A stretch of DNA of 64,000 nt, taken from the NCBI GenBank assembly GCA_003255025.1, contig QANY01004982.1:434591-498590 (forward strand), given 5' to 3'. Origin of the DNA: Datisca glomerata. Taxonomy: Eukaryota > Streptophyta > Magnoliopsida > Cucurbitales > Datiscaceae. A model generated the notes under the pieces. It was not told the DNA's origin. It was given only the letters and a program-made list of their open reading frames with translations, and made no database searches. Position 1 is the first letter of the stretch. The number at the start of each line of letters is the position of its first letter. This document shows positions 1-11,441 of this stretch, piece after piece. A program made the translations under genes and the position numbers.

Positions 1-720
1 ACTAGAGAATGTCTTAGGATAATTTCATTTTTACTAAAAGATGAAGGTTATCAATAATGATAAGTCTAAGAGAGATCTTACCATTCACTTTACTTTACAC
101 TGTGCAAACACCTTTTTTTTACTTAAGCGTCGAGTGTATTTGGTTAGACACTATAATAGTGTTAAGTTAATACATCCACGCCCTTTCCTTTCTTTTTGCT
201 CATCTACATATTCACGAGTGAAGCACGACATAACACAACAATCAATTTTTTGCATTTCTATTTTGGCGCCTTTTGTGGGAAAGCTAACTTTTCCCTTTCT
301 AGAGAACCTCATATTCAAATCTAAAATCACTATTTTGTCGTCACGATAGGAACACAAAACGAAATTGCATTCAATAAGATTCTGTTCATAACGCTCCACC
401 CTTTGTCACTCCTTGAACAACCCAAAGCCATGGCGAACCTATGCCAATCAACCCCGACCCACCTCAGGATGATCTATCCTTGAGTGCAGTATTCCAATGA
501 ATGGAACAATTGGAAGAGCATGAGGAGACACTAGAAAAGAATAACGTTAACCTCAAGAAGGATAACTATGTACCTACAAGCAAATCGTTCAGAACAGCTC
601 CACCTTGCATATTGGAGCTTGACCAAATTTAACTCGGCCAAACCTTGTTCGAAATGACGTTTTATGATGCAAAACGGAACATGAATAAAATAAATAAATG
701 ATCTTGTTCATCAGCACACG
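1..720 (+). mobile_element. 5' end of a Tat-type Ty3/gypsy element (LTR tail, PBS, gag start), truncated
   Basis: The first ~260 bases look like the 3' part of an LTR and lead directly into a primer-binding-site-like motif (264-280). Beyond a short leader, 440-700 can be read on the + strand as a Gln/Glu/Lys-rich coiled-coil stretch (reading MEQLEEHEETLEKNN after one in-frame stop), as in the N-terminus of Tat-type gag proteins. No long ORF survives. The element breaks off before 790, where the opposite-strand gypsy element begins. Its relation to the Tat-like copies at 6.65-13.98 kb and 56.3 kb is uncertain, because its PBS differs from theirs. Confidence 0.5.
264..280 (+). other. Primer-binding site of the truncated Tat-type element
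   Basis: TGGCGCCTTTTGTGGGA resembles the TGGCGCC-GTTTGTGGGA-type primer-binding site of plant Tat gypsy elements, and sits just after an LTR-like tail and before the gag leader. Confidence 0.6.
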
Positions 721-1079
721 AATGAGAATGACGCTCAAATGGATGTCAACTCACTAGAATCCACCAGAGAAAACAAATAAAATTCTTTATTATCAAAGCT
801 CCACAAAAATGACTACAAAGTTCCTTCTTATAGTAGAAGAAACAAACTCCATAACAAACTTTTCAGACATTATGAAAAGAACCCCTAAAATTACCACAAA
901 CACAAAAATGAAAAATAGACCCCCAAAGGATGGAATTTGACACCAAAAGTTCAAAGCAGTAGCTAAAGGCCCGAGGTCACCTTGAAAAAATGTAGAAAAC
1001 ATGAAAACGATTTCAGAAAGTCTAGCAACGCCTAAATTCGATATTGAAACAAAACTTATGTTTATTTTCATGAACCCCT

Positions 1080-2392
1080 TTACTTTGTTTCTTTTCAATC
1101 TACTCCATAATATTTCTGCTAACTATTCCCCATCAACCCTTCCACTTTAGAATAACCTGACCCTAGTTGTTGTCAGAATAAAGTGGATCGTCATCCTTTG
1201 CGACATATACAAACAGATCAGTAACGACATAACATTGTTGTCAATCTTACGTAGGATCTGAGAAAGACCATGCTTCTTATGATCAAGCTTCTTCTGACCC
1301 CCTTACGCTTTTTTCCTCAAAAACACCATCACTATCGCCAACTTGAAATTCCTTAAAATGTCGATGCTTATCCATCGCAGCTTTGTACTTTGCATTAAAA
1401 ACCTCTAACCATTTATTTACCTCTCCAATCAGCTCCACATCTTGATCAACCATATGTTCTGAAGTTGCACTCTTCCTGGCAGAACTGGGTAACTTCACCA
1501 GATCCATGGTTAAAGATGAAATCTTTTGATAAACAATGGCAAAGTCTTATTAGTGGAATGATTCTCCGTGCCATTATACGCGAACTTAGCATGTGCTAAC
1601 GCAATATCTCATTGTTTCTCCTTCTCCCCATAAATGCACCTCAGCATATTCCCTAATGTATTATTCACCACTTCAGTCCGACCATCTGTTTGTGGATGAG
1701 CGGTGCTACTAAGTCGTAACTCAATCACAAACTTCTTCCATAAAGTCAACAAAAAATAAGCCAGAAATTTCAGATCATGATCAGAAGAGATTGACCGAGG
1801 AATACCATGCAATTTGAGAGTCTCCTGAAAAAAAAAGCTTAGAAAAATGTGCTGAGTTGCTGGTATTACGACATGGAATAAAATGAGCAACACTTGAATT
1901 CTGTCAACGACAACAAAAATAGAGTCATATCCGCGTTGAGTTTGAGGTAGATCCAACACAAAGTTCAGTGATAAATCTTACCATGGCTGCTCTGAAATTG
2001 GCAAAGGCATGTACAGCCTAGTATTCTGCTCGTGGCCTTTTTGAATCTAAGAAACCGGCACTTTCGAACGAATCTGACCGCATCTCACTTTAATTGTGGC
2101 CAATAACGACGCTCGTCAACACTAAGTCACCCAGCATGCAGCTCCCTTACAACTTTTCTCAGAGTGAGATACGCGAAATACGTAGACAATTCCCTCCAAA
2201 CGAGTAACTGTAATTAACCAGACAATCCCCAATAGGTTGTTTCGTGAAATACTTTCTCCACAACGCCCCAAAATCTTCATCTTCCTCAAAAAGGTCTGGT
2301 AGGAATTCAAACCCCACCACTTCTCCACCAACTATAACTAGTAAAGTAGCTCGACTACTTAAAGCACCAGCAATTCTATTAGACGCTCCCAT
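1080..2392 (-). pseudogene. Integrase of the chromovirus-like gypsy element, broken
   Basis: An integrase would insert element cDNA into the host chromosome. In minus-strand order one sees the spacer after RNase H (2392-2159, ending near IPRTSL-like residues), the catalytic core (1959-1609, with the conserved STAHPQTDGRTEVVNNTLG stretch), and the C-terminal region (1507-1080, KYKAAMDKHRHFKEFQVGD then residues like ADLFVYVAKDDDPLY). These are typical of plant chromovirus-like integrases. Frameshifts separate the three pieces and several stops are present, so no full-length product is possible. A chromodomain was not recognised. Confidence 0.75.
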
Positions 2393-2449
2393 CTTATGCT
2401 TTATTACATAGTTAAGCTACCCAAAATAAGATGCCCAACAAACATGCAT

Positions 2450-3430
2450 CTTATTTTTCAAATTCCTCTGACTCTCAAAATGCACAAGGCAATGATGATT
2501 AAAATACAATATAAACTCCCGTTGTGGCAAATAATGTTCCCAAGTCTTTAAAGCTCAGAAAATAGCATATCACTCATGCTCATAGGTGGAGAACTTTTTC
2601 CTAACCTCACTAAATTTCTCGCTAAAATAGGCCACTGTTTTGCCTCCTTGCGAAAGAACCCCTCTGATTCTAGTATCTCAAGCATCATACTCAATTTCAA
2701 ACATTTTGTCAAAATCTGGCAAAGCTAATATAGGAGTCGATGTCAAAATTCTACCATTTTCTTTAAACAATCAGTAATGGGAGCTACAATGCTATTGAAA
2801 TTCCGAATAAACCATCTATAAAAGGTGGCTAGGCCATGAAAAAATTGTACTTCGGTGATGGAATACGTTGTACGTCATTTCCTAATGGCTCAAATCTTCT
2901 CCTCGTCCACATGGATTCCTTCAAATCTGACCATATAACCCAAAGAACCCAATCTGTCATGAAACTACATTTCTTCATATTCACAAATAATTCATTTTCC
3001 AACCTCTCGCAAGTGTCTTTCATGCTTAGTTTCACTAAAACTAAAAATAGAATATCGTCAAAGTAAACAACGACAAAGTTTCATATGTAAAGCTTCAGAA
3101 CCTCATTCATTAGTTGCATGAAAGTGCTAGGTGGATTGGAAGACTAAATGGCATCATCAACCACTCATACAATCCCTCGTTTGTCTCGAAATCCATCTTC
3201 CATTCATCCCCTAGTTTAATCTGAATTTTGTGGTTACTCTTTTCAGGTCAATCATTGAGAACATAGCAGAACCCGACAGTTGATCAAGCATCTCATCTAG
3301 GGAATAAGGAATATATACTGTATTGTTATCTTGTTGATGGCTCAAGTGTCAACGCACATTCACCACAAACCATCTTTCTTAGGCACAAGTAAAGAAGGAA
3401 CAACACATGAGCACATGCTCTCTCGAGTAT
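2450..3430 (-). pseudogene. Reverse transcriptase-RNase H of the chromovirus-like gypsy element, broken
   Basis: Minus-strand translation shows [13 protein letters not shown], then MFSMIDLKR, then the catalytic box VVVYFDDIL near 3060-3080, followed by the thumb region (3035-2829, NELFVNMKKCSFMTD) and an RNase H part (PILALPDFDKMFEIEYDA, VAYFSEKFSEVRKKFSTYEHE) down to about 2450. Both catalytic aspartates of the Y-F-D-D box remain, but several frameshifts and stops split the reading frame. It lies between protease and integrase as expected for Ty3/gypsy. Confidence 0.75.
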
Positions 3431-3539
3431 GCCCCTTATGTAGCAAATCATATATATTTTATTGCAAAATCTGACTCTATTTCGGGTAAATTTGTGTAAT
3501 CAGAAAGACCTTCCCTTCCACTTTAGAACTTTTCTACCC

Positions 3540-3930
3540 GCTCCAAGATGGAGTAACCACAATCTTTTATCCTTCCAATCGAAACATGTAAGTGTTCTTG
3601 CGACCCCTATATGTAGATCAACATCAAACTGCCAAGGCCTTCCTTATAGCACATGGCATGTTCACAACATCGCAAAGGACATCAGTAGTGTAAAATTTTC
3701 CCAATGATAGAGGAACTCTACAAGTCAGGGACACCTGAATAGTCGACCACTTCTTAAGTCATCCAATCTGATAAGGATTGAGATGCGGTTCAGTAGGCAA
3801 GTTCAAATGTTAGCCCGATTTCTTAGCAATTAAAATCTCTCAAACTGTAGATATCATTAATCAGAAACAAACAACCTGGTCAATTCAACATTTATCTTGA
3901 AATATACGCCGTCGTTGATTTAGCTCCTCA
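3540..3930 (-). pseudogene. Aspartic protease region of the chromovirus-like gypsy element, broken
   Basis: Minus-strand pieces match the retropepsin and post-protease part of plant gypsy Pol: an NQR-x-IYFK stretch next to the solo LTR, a degenerate active-site region, RVPLSLGKFYTTDVLCDVVN and then a LLGRPWQFDVD-like segment with stops. The gag side of the same polyprotein resumes at 6281, on the far side of the solo LTR, which shows where the LTR was inserted. Confidence 0.65.
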
Positions 3931-6280
3931 TGTGTAATACCAAGCATTATAAGGGGTACTTGTGTAATTGTATGGTCACGCATAAAATAAATACACTACA
4001 CCCAAGCAAAACCCTAAGCCCATATTATAAATATTGTATAACACCTCTCTCATTCTCCATCTCTCTCTGGTAGTTTCTCATCCGCAACGTAACTGCTGAT
4101 TTAATTCTTGCCCTCTTTGATTTTCGTCTCTAAAATCCAGAAAAGCTTTTCCTTTCCAAGGCTCTTCTCTGTGATTCATCATTGACTCAGTCACTCTTCG
4201 TTTAGTAACTTTCTTTTCTCTTTTTGATTCTTTCTCTATTTCCTCTGTTTCCCTCCCTTCTCTCAATTTCTAACCAGAGGAATGAATGGGTGTTTTGAAC
4301 GGTGGGTTAAGTAATTTTTGAACGGTGGGATAAGTAATTTTTGTAAGTTTCAGATGAAATAGTTTTAATTGGTTTTCTTGTTTTGATTGTTTACGCAATG
4401 GAATTTTCTCATTTATTTGGATAGGGTTTAATTTTATTGATATTATCTTTTCGGTGGCTTAGATATATACTAATTTTGATTAGATTTTGCTTCAAACAAA
4501 TTCCGCTCTTGAGTTTTCTAGAAGACCTTTAAAGCTTCATTTGATCGGGATTTCTTTTATATTTATTTAAATTAAGAAATCTTGAGTTTTCTACAAGACC
4601 TTTAAAGCTTCATTTGGTCGATGGCTTATTAAAAGGATTTCTTTTATATTTATTTAAATTAAGAAATGTTTCCATTCTATAAACAATTTTTATTTATGCA
4701 TTTCACCTAAAGAAGCAATTTGAATCTTTGATTTGAATTGCCGATGAAGCCTTTTCCACTTCCTCTCCTTTCTTCTTCCCTTTCGCCTTGTTTTCCTGAT
4801 TCAGGCAGTGAACTGAGACTTGTGACCGGTACAATTAGAACAGACTAAACCGGTTCAGTCCAAGTGAACCAAACCAACTCAATTAGATCGGACCGAAGTG
4901 GTCCAACCGAACCAGACCGAATCAGCCTGACCCAATCGAATTGAACCAGTTCAGGCCACTAGACAATGTTGAACCAGTCTAAACAGCTTAATAGTTTACA
5001 CGAATTTATTTTCCACCTCTTTTGACCTCACTCACCATCTATTTGATTAAACAATTATGTTATTATATGAATATTTTGTGATTTGAGATCCTTGGATTTT
5101 GGGTCATTAGTAGCTGCATTTAATTCGTAGCAATCTAGGCAAGTGGATTTACATAGTAATTTGATTCATATGCTACAAATGTAGCTCATTTAATTTAATA
5201 TTACTTTTTGTTGTTAGATTTTATGATCAAGTGTTTTATTTACTTTTTCATATTATGATAAAATTAGTTACCATGTTATGTATGATTAGATTTTGAGCTT
5301 TACGCGCATTAGATATAACGTTTATGTTCATAAATAAGTTGCATGTTAATTAAGAGTACAAGTTATCATGATTCATGAAATTAATCCAAGTAAAACGATA
5401 GATAAATAAAGAATAGATTTAAACATATCCCTTAATTATCAAGTGACCAGATTGATCACGTCATGTTATTAGCTTTACGGATGGATGTTGCCATGTTCAT
5501 ATGAGCGTCCTTATGGTTCAGATAACCTTTATTGACACCACCTTCATGACACTCATTTCGTCATGTTCACATTCATGTCACAAGTTCAAGTTCAAGTGTG
5601 AACCAATTTTAGTTAGGTTGTTATTTTGGGAATATGTCTAGTCGAATCATGATAAGACAAGTTACAAGTACAAGTTCAAGTTGCATGATAACCATGAAAT
5701 TCATATATGTGAATTACAAGTACTTTATCTGATCTTATAATCAAGTGAATATGTTAAATTACATTGCATGAGTCACTTGTTTAATTTATGTTATGTGAAG
5801 CATATTAATATGTAAGTTTACTTGCTGAGTATTTTTAATACTCACTCCCTCATAGATGAGTGTGTTGTAGGTGATGACGAGCAACATGGGTGAGAGACTG
5901 CCATAGCTAGCGAAATTATGAAATTTTCATTTATTCATGATTAGAAGACATTAGAAACAACTTTTTTGTTAAGTATAGTTGATACAAGAATTTATGAATT
6001 TTCATGCTGTATTTTACGTTTATATGTTTAAATTTTTATTGTCTTATGGATTTTTCACATTGACTATATTTCAAATTCAATACAACACTTATTAACGTTT
6101 ATTTAATAAATATTTTTTTATATAATTTTAGGCTTCCGTTATTTATGGTTAAAATTATGGCAAAATTGGAGTTTTCAATTTGGGGTTTTCTCAAACTGGG
6201 GTTTCAACTGAATTGTGAGATTTTTGAATTGTAATATTACATGCATGTTTAGCCTTGGGGAATTGAGGCGTTACATCCTG
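3928..6280 (+). mobile_element. Solo LTR (Tekay/Del-like) with near-perfect target-site duplication
   Basis: The LTR proper is 3933-6275 (2343 bp): it begins TGTAATACCAAG and ends GAGGCGTTACA, the TG...CA form and termini usual for large plant gypsy LTRs of the Tekay/Del type. The flanking pentamers are tcatg (3928-3932) and tcctg (6276-6280), a 5-bp target-site duplication with one mismatch. A TATA-like ATTATAAATATTG at about 4021-4036 followed by a CT-rich leader suggests its + strand promoter, and the CTTGCTGAGTATT...ATACTCA motif near 5820 is also typical of such LTRs. It carries no internal element sequence, so it is a solo LTR formed by LTR-LTR recombination. Confidence 0.75.
4508..4666 (+). 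repeat. Tandem duplication of ~75 bp inside the solo LTR
   Basis: Copy one (4508-4580) and copy two (4581-4666) both run from CTTGAGTTTTCTA to TTATTTAAATTAAGAAAT; copy two has about 14 extra bases near 4621 (atggcttattaaaa). Confidence 0.85.
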
Positions 6281-6540
6281 CTAGGGAAAACACAGAATCC
6301 TCTGCACGACACAAATGAGCTCACCTTGTTCATCACCACACACATCATCAACTTCATCCTCTAGATCATCTTAATAATCCAGATCATACGGTTCATCCTC
6401 AACTGCATCCACAACATGTACTAGCCTCTGGCAGACACTCATTTGACCTATGTCCCAGTTGGTTGTACCTAAAACACTTCCAATTGTAGGCTTCGCAGAA
6501 GGGTTATTTGCAGCAACACTATTGTTCGCTCTTTTCTCTG
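6281..6540 (-). pseudogene. C-terminal gag with degenerate zinc knuckle (chromovirus-like gypsy element)
   Basis: On the minus strand 6480-6427 reads CFRYNQLGHRSNEC, a retroviral-type CCHC zinc knuckle in which the second cysteine is tyrosine. It is followed by an acidic stretch (DDLEDEVDD) and GELICVVQR, the usual gag-protease linker of plant gypsy elements, right up to the solo LTR at 6280. Gag normally coats the element RNA; this copy is broken by stops. Confidence 0.7.
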
Positions 6541-6649
6541 TGACCGTCCACCTTAGTTCTGTGATTGGGTTCGTGGTAGGGACTTTACACGACCCTTATG
6601 GTGCCTTCTGAGCCATTTCATATGTATACCTATAAAACACCAGGGGGCG

Positions 6650-8170
6650 AGATGCATGTTGTGCTAGTCGTGCCTCAACTCGGAGGTCTTTGTTCCTAAG
6701 GACGTTACTGCTCAACTCCGCGCTTCCTACAACTATCCAGAATAGGATTGGAAAGATGTCTTCAACCTGAGGAGAGACATTGAAGTAGCGGTCGCCCCCA
6801 TCCCCGTTGCTGAGACTGCTGCTCCCTCATTTTCAACGACAGAGATTCCCTGGGCCATTCCCATTCCTACCTTCTGTCGAGTTGTTCATTCAAGCTCTTT
6901 TGAGTCCTTTGAGTCTGAATGGGAGGAAAAGGAAGAGGACCAAGAAGAAAGGGAATGCGAGGCTCAATGGGAAGTGGAGTAGAAAGAGGCCAAGGAACAA
7001 GTCACAATATTTTATTTTGCGTACAACGAGATTGAGATGTTGAAGCATCTCCGGAGTGATCTGTTCGGGGCTATTGGCCAAGAGGAAAGGAACGTCTGCC
7101 CCAGAATGGGTCTGTCAATGCCTCAGACACTTCCGTGCCCCCAGTTCCTCCCTTAATTTCTTCCACTGCGCCACCTCCCGTTTTATCTTAAATTCATGCC
7201 CCGGTGGACGAGAACGTTCTGAAATGAGAAGATGTCTCTCCTCTTCCCCCTATGCCCGTTCAGAGGTCGACCCCCCATCTGCCACTTCCTAGGGGTGCCA
7301 GAGGACGACAGCCTCTGGAAGTGGATATGGTTCATGGCGGCTCCGCCCGTCCCTACCTCGGTGAGCTTCTTAAAGGATCCCCTTCCTTCTCACGTCATGG
7401 AAAAGGAGATTAGGTCAAATGTGGATCTGGCTGCGATGCGTCAGATGCCCATGATGAACAAGGTCGTCGGCCTCAATCATGATTTGATGCAGGTAACACT
7501 TAGTCTTTTTTTTCTTGCTTTCTCTTTTTCTGTTATACCAGTTTTACTAACACTTGGTCATTTTCTCTAGTAGGACGTGACTTACCACAAGTGCTCCAGG
7601 TGGATCTGCATGCCATGGAGCTCCAGATGGTGGAGTTTCTCAAAGAGGTGTGACACTGCAACAACAGAATTGATGTCACTCCCACTGAACAGACCTGTCT
7701 AAAGGAATTTGAGGCTGAACTGCAGCGAATTGTTGCTCATCTCACTGCAAAACAGAATTTGTCCATAGCTGAATAGGTGAACTGGATGAGTCTCTTCATA
7801 AAGCGGAGATTATCGCCAAGCCCAGCAGGGAGAATTTGACAATCGTCAAAGGAAAGCTGGTCGAGGCAGAGACAAAGCTAGTCGAGGTGGAGGCGAAGTT
7901 GGCATCAATGGAAGAGGCCTTTACTGAGGCAAAGGAACGGCAAACTGGTCTTGAGGAAGAGTACCAGGCCATCATTAATAGCGTCAAGAAGATGGCTTAC
8001 ACTACAGGTTATCATGACGCCAAATATGAAAAGGCTCCCCGCATTCCATTTTTTTGTGCCTCTTCCCGAGGACCCCACTAACCCTGAATCAGAGATCCAT
8101 GCTACTGAAGCCATCCCCGATGCTGAAATCACTTCAGAAGTCACTCCCGAAGAGGAGTCTTAACCAATTT
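6650..8170 (+). pseudogene. Antisense ORF of the Tat/Retand-like element (coiled-coil protein), broken
   Basis: On the strand opposite to the Tat-like pol at 9.3-13.8 kb, and downstream of its integrase, a continuous plus-strand coding signal runs through several stops: VPKDVTAQLRASYNYPE at about 6690, an acidic stretch (ESEWEEKEEDQEERE) near 6905-6950, NHDLMQ followed by a GT...AG intron (about 7492-7573), then a heptad-rich coiled coil (7836-8000, KLVEAETKLVEVEAKLASME) and an acidic C-terminus ending at the TAA of 8161-8163. Tat-lineage elements are known to carry extra ORFs between pol and the 3' LTR, some in antisense; this fits by position and strand. Function unknown. It could instead be a captured host gene fragment. 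Confidence 0.55.
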
Positions 8171-8250
8171 TTCCTTGCTTTTCTTTTAGTACTCTTGTAT
8201 TTCTGTTTTTTATCTTTCTTTGTAATTTCTTTTGCACTGTTAGACCTTTT

Positions 8251-8256
8251 AATAAA
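8251..8256 (+). terminator. Poly(A) signal of the antisense ORF
   Basis: AATAAA lies about 90 bp after the TAA stop of the antisense ORF, after a T-rich untranslated stretch, consistent with separate + strand transcription. Confidence 0.4.
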
Positions 8257-8897
8257 AAGTAATTTTTATTTCTCAATTCGCCACTAAGTCTAAGTGGTGT
8301 ACTAAAGCAATAAATTTCTTTTTCTCTAACACTTAGCAAATTTTTGAAAGGTAGTACCTAGGCAAGTAAATATAAAACGTGTAAAGAGTTTCATTGGTTA
8401 CTTGCTCCCTTGTGCCCGTTCACCAAAATGATCTCTTTTTTCAACAATTTTTGTCATTTCCTTTTTTCTATCACTCCTAACAACAATAATTTTAACATCT
8501 TTCGAGGTTTTCTCAATGTTTTAACTATTTAAAACTTAAAGTCTTTTTCCTTTGGCACTTTCCACGGCTAGCTTCTTTAGATGTTTTAAGCAAACACTTA
8601 AAGACTAACCATTTTAAAAGGCTTTCTGCTTACAGTGCTTCGGTTTACCATCTTTTCTGCTTCCAAAGATGTCCGCTTTTGGGCTTTCTTTTTAGAACGG
8701 GTGTGACTTCTTATCCTACTTCCAAAACTTGTCATTTTGTTATATTCCTCCTTTTGCTGCAAAGAGTGTTTGGCCGTTCTCCTTTCTGCCTTAAGGCTGG
8801 GTTTTCTTTGTGTTTGTCCTTGTTGTCAAGAGGCAGGCCCGTTTTCTTTTCTGTTTGAGTTGCCCATTTTCATGATTTTTTCTTCTTTCATTGTTTT
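8257..8897. other. Non-coding, T-rich 3' region of the Tat/Retand-like element
   Basis: No coding signal on either strand. The T-rich, gene-free sequence lies between the antisense ORF and the tandem repeats, where Tat elements have their 3' untranslated region. Confidence 0.4.
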
Positions 8898-9118
8898 TCC
8901 TTTTGAGAGTAGGACTTATGGGTTGCCCCTCTCAAGAACTTTTTATACTCTTAGTTCCTTCTAGGAGTTGGACTTATGAATTGCCCCTCCCAATGACTTT
9001 TTACACCCTTAATTCCTTCTGAGAGTAAGACTTATGAACTATCTCTCCTAATGACTTTGTATGCTCTTAATTCCTTCTGAAAGTAGGACTTATGAACTGC
9101 CCCTCCCAAGGACTTTTA
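8898..9118 (+). repeat. Four tandem copies of a ~59-bp unit
   Basis: The unit runs GAG(A)GT-GGACTTATGAATTGCC then CTCCCAATGACTTTTTA and a TTAATTCCTTCT tail. It occurs about four times in a row, the last copy truncated at GGACTTTTAAG. Short tandem arrays in the 3' untranslated region are common in Tat-lineage gypsy elements. Confidence 0.8.
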
Positions 9119-9279
9119 AGTCCTTATTTTCATTCAGTAATGATTCAGCGTAGAGGAGAAAGTTGAAACCGAGGAATTTCTTGCGTGGAAACTCCTTACG
9201 GGAAAAAACACTGGAAAAATATTTGTGAACTTTTACATTCTTCATACAAAATATGTTCTTAAATGTGTTGCATTCCAAG

Positions 9280-10389
9280 GTTTTTTCAATTCCACTCCTT
9301 CCTCTATTTTCAGACGGTAATAGCCGTTTCCCCCTACTTCATTGATGATGTGCGATCCTTCCCATGTTGGACCAAGTTTCCCTTTTATCTGGAAGATTTT
9401 TCTTAAGACTAGGTTTCCCGTTTAGAATTCTTGCTTCTGTACCTTCTTCTAAAAGTAAGACCTCATTTTTTTATTGTAATGGGCAATCATGATCAGGGTC
9501 GTTCCCCGTCGTCCCTCCATCTCATCAAGGCTATCCTTTAGGAGTTCTTCATTTTGTTGCGTATCTAACTCGGATCTTATAGTGGGGCTCCCAATTTCAA
9601 TAGGGATGACTACTTCCGCTCCATATGTAAGGGGGAACGGTGTTTTACCCGTTGTCCCTTAAGGAGTTGTTATGTTCACCCATAGTAATGCTGGCAGTTC
9701 TTCCATCCATTTTCCTTTAGCGGACTCCAGTCATTTTTTCAAATTATCAGGTATGATTCGGTTTCACCTTTCTAATTGCTCATTCCCTTGGGATAGTAGG
9801 GCGTGGAGAATCGATTGGTGATCTTCAAATCTTCACAGAATGTTTTCAGTAAGTTCCTGGTGAATTGAAATTTGTTATCAAACACTAAGATCTAGGGGAT
9901 CTCATACATGCACACTATATTTTTCCACAAGAACCATTTTACTTCTTTCTCGTAAATTCTGGAAAAGGCTTCAACCTCAATCCATTTGGTAAAATAATTT
10001 GTTGCCACCAGCCAGAACTGCTTTTGGGCAGGCACCATGGGGAGTGGCCCAACAATATCTAGAGCCCATTGCATGAATGACCAAGGGTTGGCCACAGTTT
10101 TGAGCTCTCTAGGGGACATTCTGGCATCAGGCACAAAGCGTTGACATTTGTCACATTGTTTCGCGTACTGACTGGCATCCTGATGCATTCTGGGCCATTA
10201 GTGTCCTTCATTCATAACTTTATATGCTAACAATCTGCCCCATGTGAGATTCCTGCATATTCCCTCGTGAATTCCTGCTAACACATATTGGACCTCCTTT
10301 TCCCATAGACATTTTAGGTACGAACCTGTAAATGTTTTCTTATATAATTTCCCATTTATCATTGAGTACATGGCGCCCCATTGCTGCAC
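9280..10389 (-). pseudogene. Integrase of Tat/Retand-like copy A, broken
   Basis: Minus-strand translation shows the zinc-binding and core start (10389-9892: CDKCQRFVPDARMSP, then MQWALDIVGPLPMVPAQKQF, TNYFTKWIEVEAF) and, after frameshifts, the C-terminal domain (about 9560-9290: NEELLKDSLDEMEGRR, then LGPTWEGSHIINEVGGNGYY). These are hallmark stretches of Tat-lineage integrases. Stops at several points make it non-functional. It is immediately downstream of RNase H. Confidence 0.75.
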
Positions 10390-10470
10390 CTTCCTAGCAA
10401 GGAGTTTATCATTTGGAAGTATCCATTCTTCAAGAAAACGGATTATGTCATTCTACCGGCTGGGTTCTCC

Positions 10471-11440
10471 TTATGTTTCTACATCAGCCATGCCACTCCA
10501 TAGGAGTGAGATGCTTGGTTCTTCCAAAACTTTTACAGGGATGTTCCTTTTGTACGAGAATCGTGATGATGATCCCAGATATACTAGTGCATCAGCATGG
10601 CCGTTCTCAGCTCTCGAGATCGGTTGGATTTCATAGTTTTTTAGTGTACTTAGGAGATCTTTTGCCAGTTGCAAGTAATTCATCATCCGTTCATCTTTTG
10701 CTATGTACTCTCCCATGACCTGTTTCATGATAAGCATGGAATCATAAAAGACCTTATTTCTCGTATTCCTGTAGCAGGGATACTTTTGAGATCAATGTTT
10801 CATAATTTATTTTCTTGTTTGATGCGTTGAATCTGAAAGAGATGGAGTGTTCCACTATTTCCACAAAAGGAATTTGTATCACTAATTCCACTCCTGCTCC
10901 TCTATTATTTGATGCACCATCAACAAAGATTTTCCAGGTCTCGTCTTCAGTTTCTCGTCGAGGTTCCTGCTCAACTTCACTTTAGTGAAGTCCACAACAA
11001 AATCCGCTAATGCATGTCCTTTTATTAAGGTTCTGGGTTTGTAACTGATGATGTACTAGCTCAGCTCGATTCACCATTTTTCCATCCTCCCACTTGCCTC
11101 CGTTGAATGTAGAAGGCTCTTAATGGGCGAATCACTTAGCACTTTGATGCTATGGGGATAGAAATAAGGTCTCAATTTCCGTGCGGCAGTTACGATGGCC
11201 AGTACCAGCTTTTCCATCGATTTGTATCATGTTTCAGCCGCCACAAGGCTTTTGCTTATGTAGTAAACACGTTTCTGCTTACTTTCCTCTTCCTTGATGA
11301 GTACGGTGTTGACTGCTCCGGGTGAGACGGTGATGTATAGTAGAAGCCGCTTATCGGGCATTGGTTTGGAGAGCAAGGGGGAGTTGTCAGGTATTCGTTG
11401 ATCCTAGCTAGGGCTTCTTCGCATTCTTCATTCCAACCTT
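10471..11440 (-). pseudogene. RNase H domains of Tat/Retand-like copy A, broken
   Basis: The minus strand between RT and integrase encodes RT-thumb/RNase H remnants. The clearest part is 10737-10471 (VMGEYIAKDERMMNYLQLAK, then ISRAENGHADALVYL), corresponding to the C-terminal RNase H of Tat elements. An upstream part reads roughly as VDGASNNRGAGVEL around 10915-10880. RNase H would degrade the RNA template during cDNA synthesis; stops and frameshifts have destroyed it. The homologous region in copy B is 60219-60575. Confidence 0.65.
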
Positions 11441-11441
11441 T

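Larger units (their letters stand above)
1080..6540 (-). mobile_element. Decayed chromovirus-like Ty3/gypsy element, interrupted by a solo LTR
   Basis: Read on the minus strand, the order is gag zinc knuckle (6.48 kb), protease (3.9-3.5 kb), reverse transcriptase (3.4-2.8 kb), RNase H (2.8-2.45 kb) and integrase (2.4-1.1 kb), which is the Ty3/gypsy order. Every domain carries stops and frameshifts. A + strand solo LTR (3933-6275) lies between gag and protease, and the coding similarity resumes immediately on each side of it. LTRs of this element itself were not identified; 793-1080 may hold its 3' untranslated region. Confidence 0.8.

Noticed and set aside
4816..4990. GAACCG-rich patch resembling the hAT-type MITE at 53513
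   Set aside because: Lies inside the solo LTR and has no inverted ends or target duplication; probably convergent low complexity.
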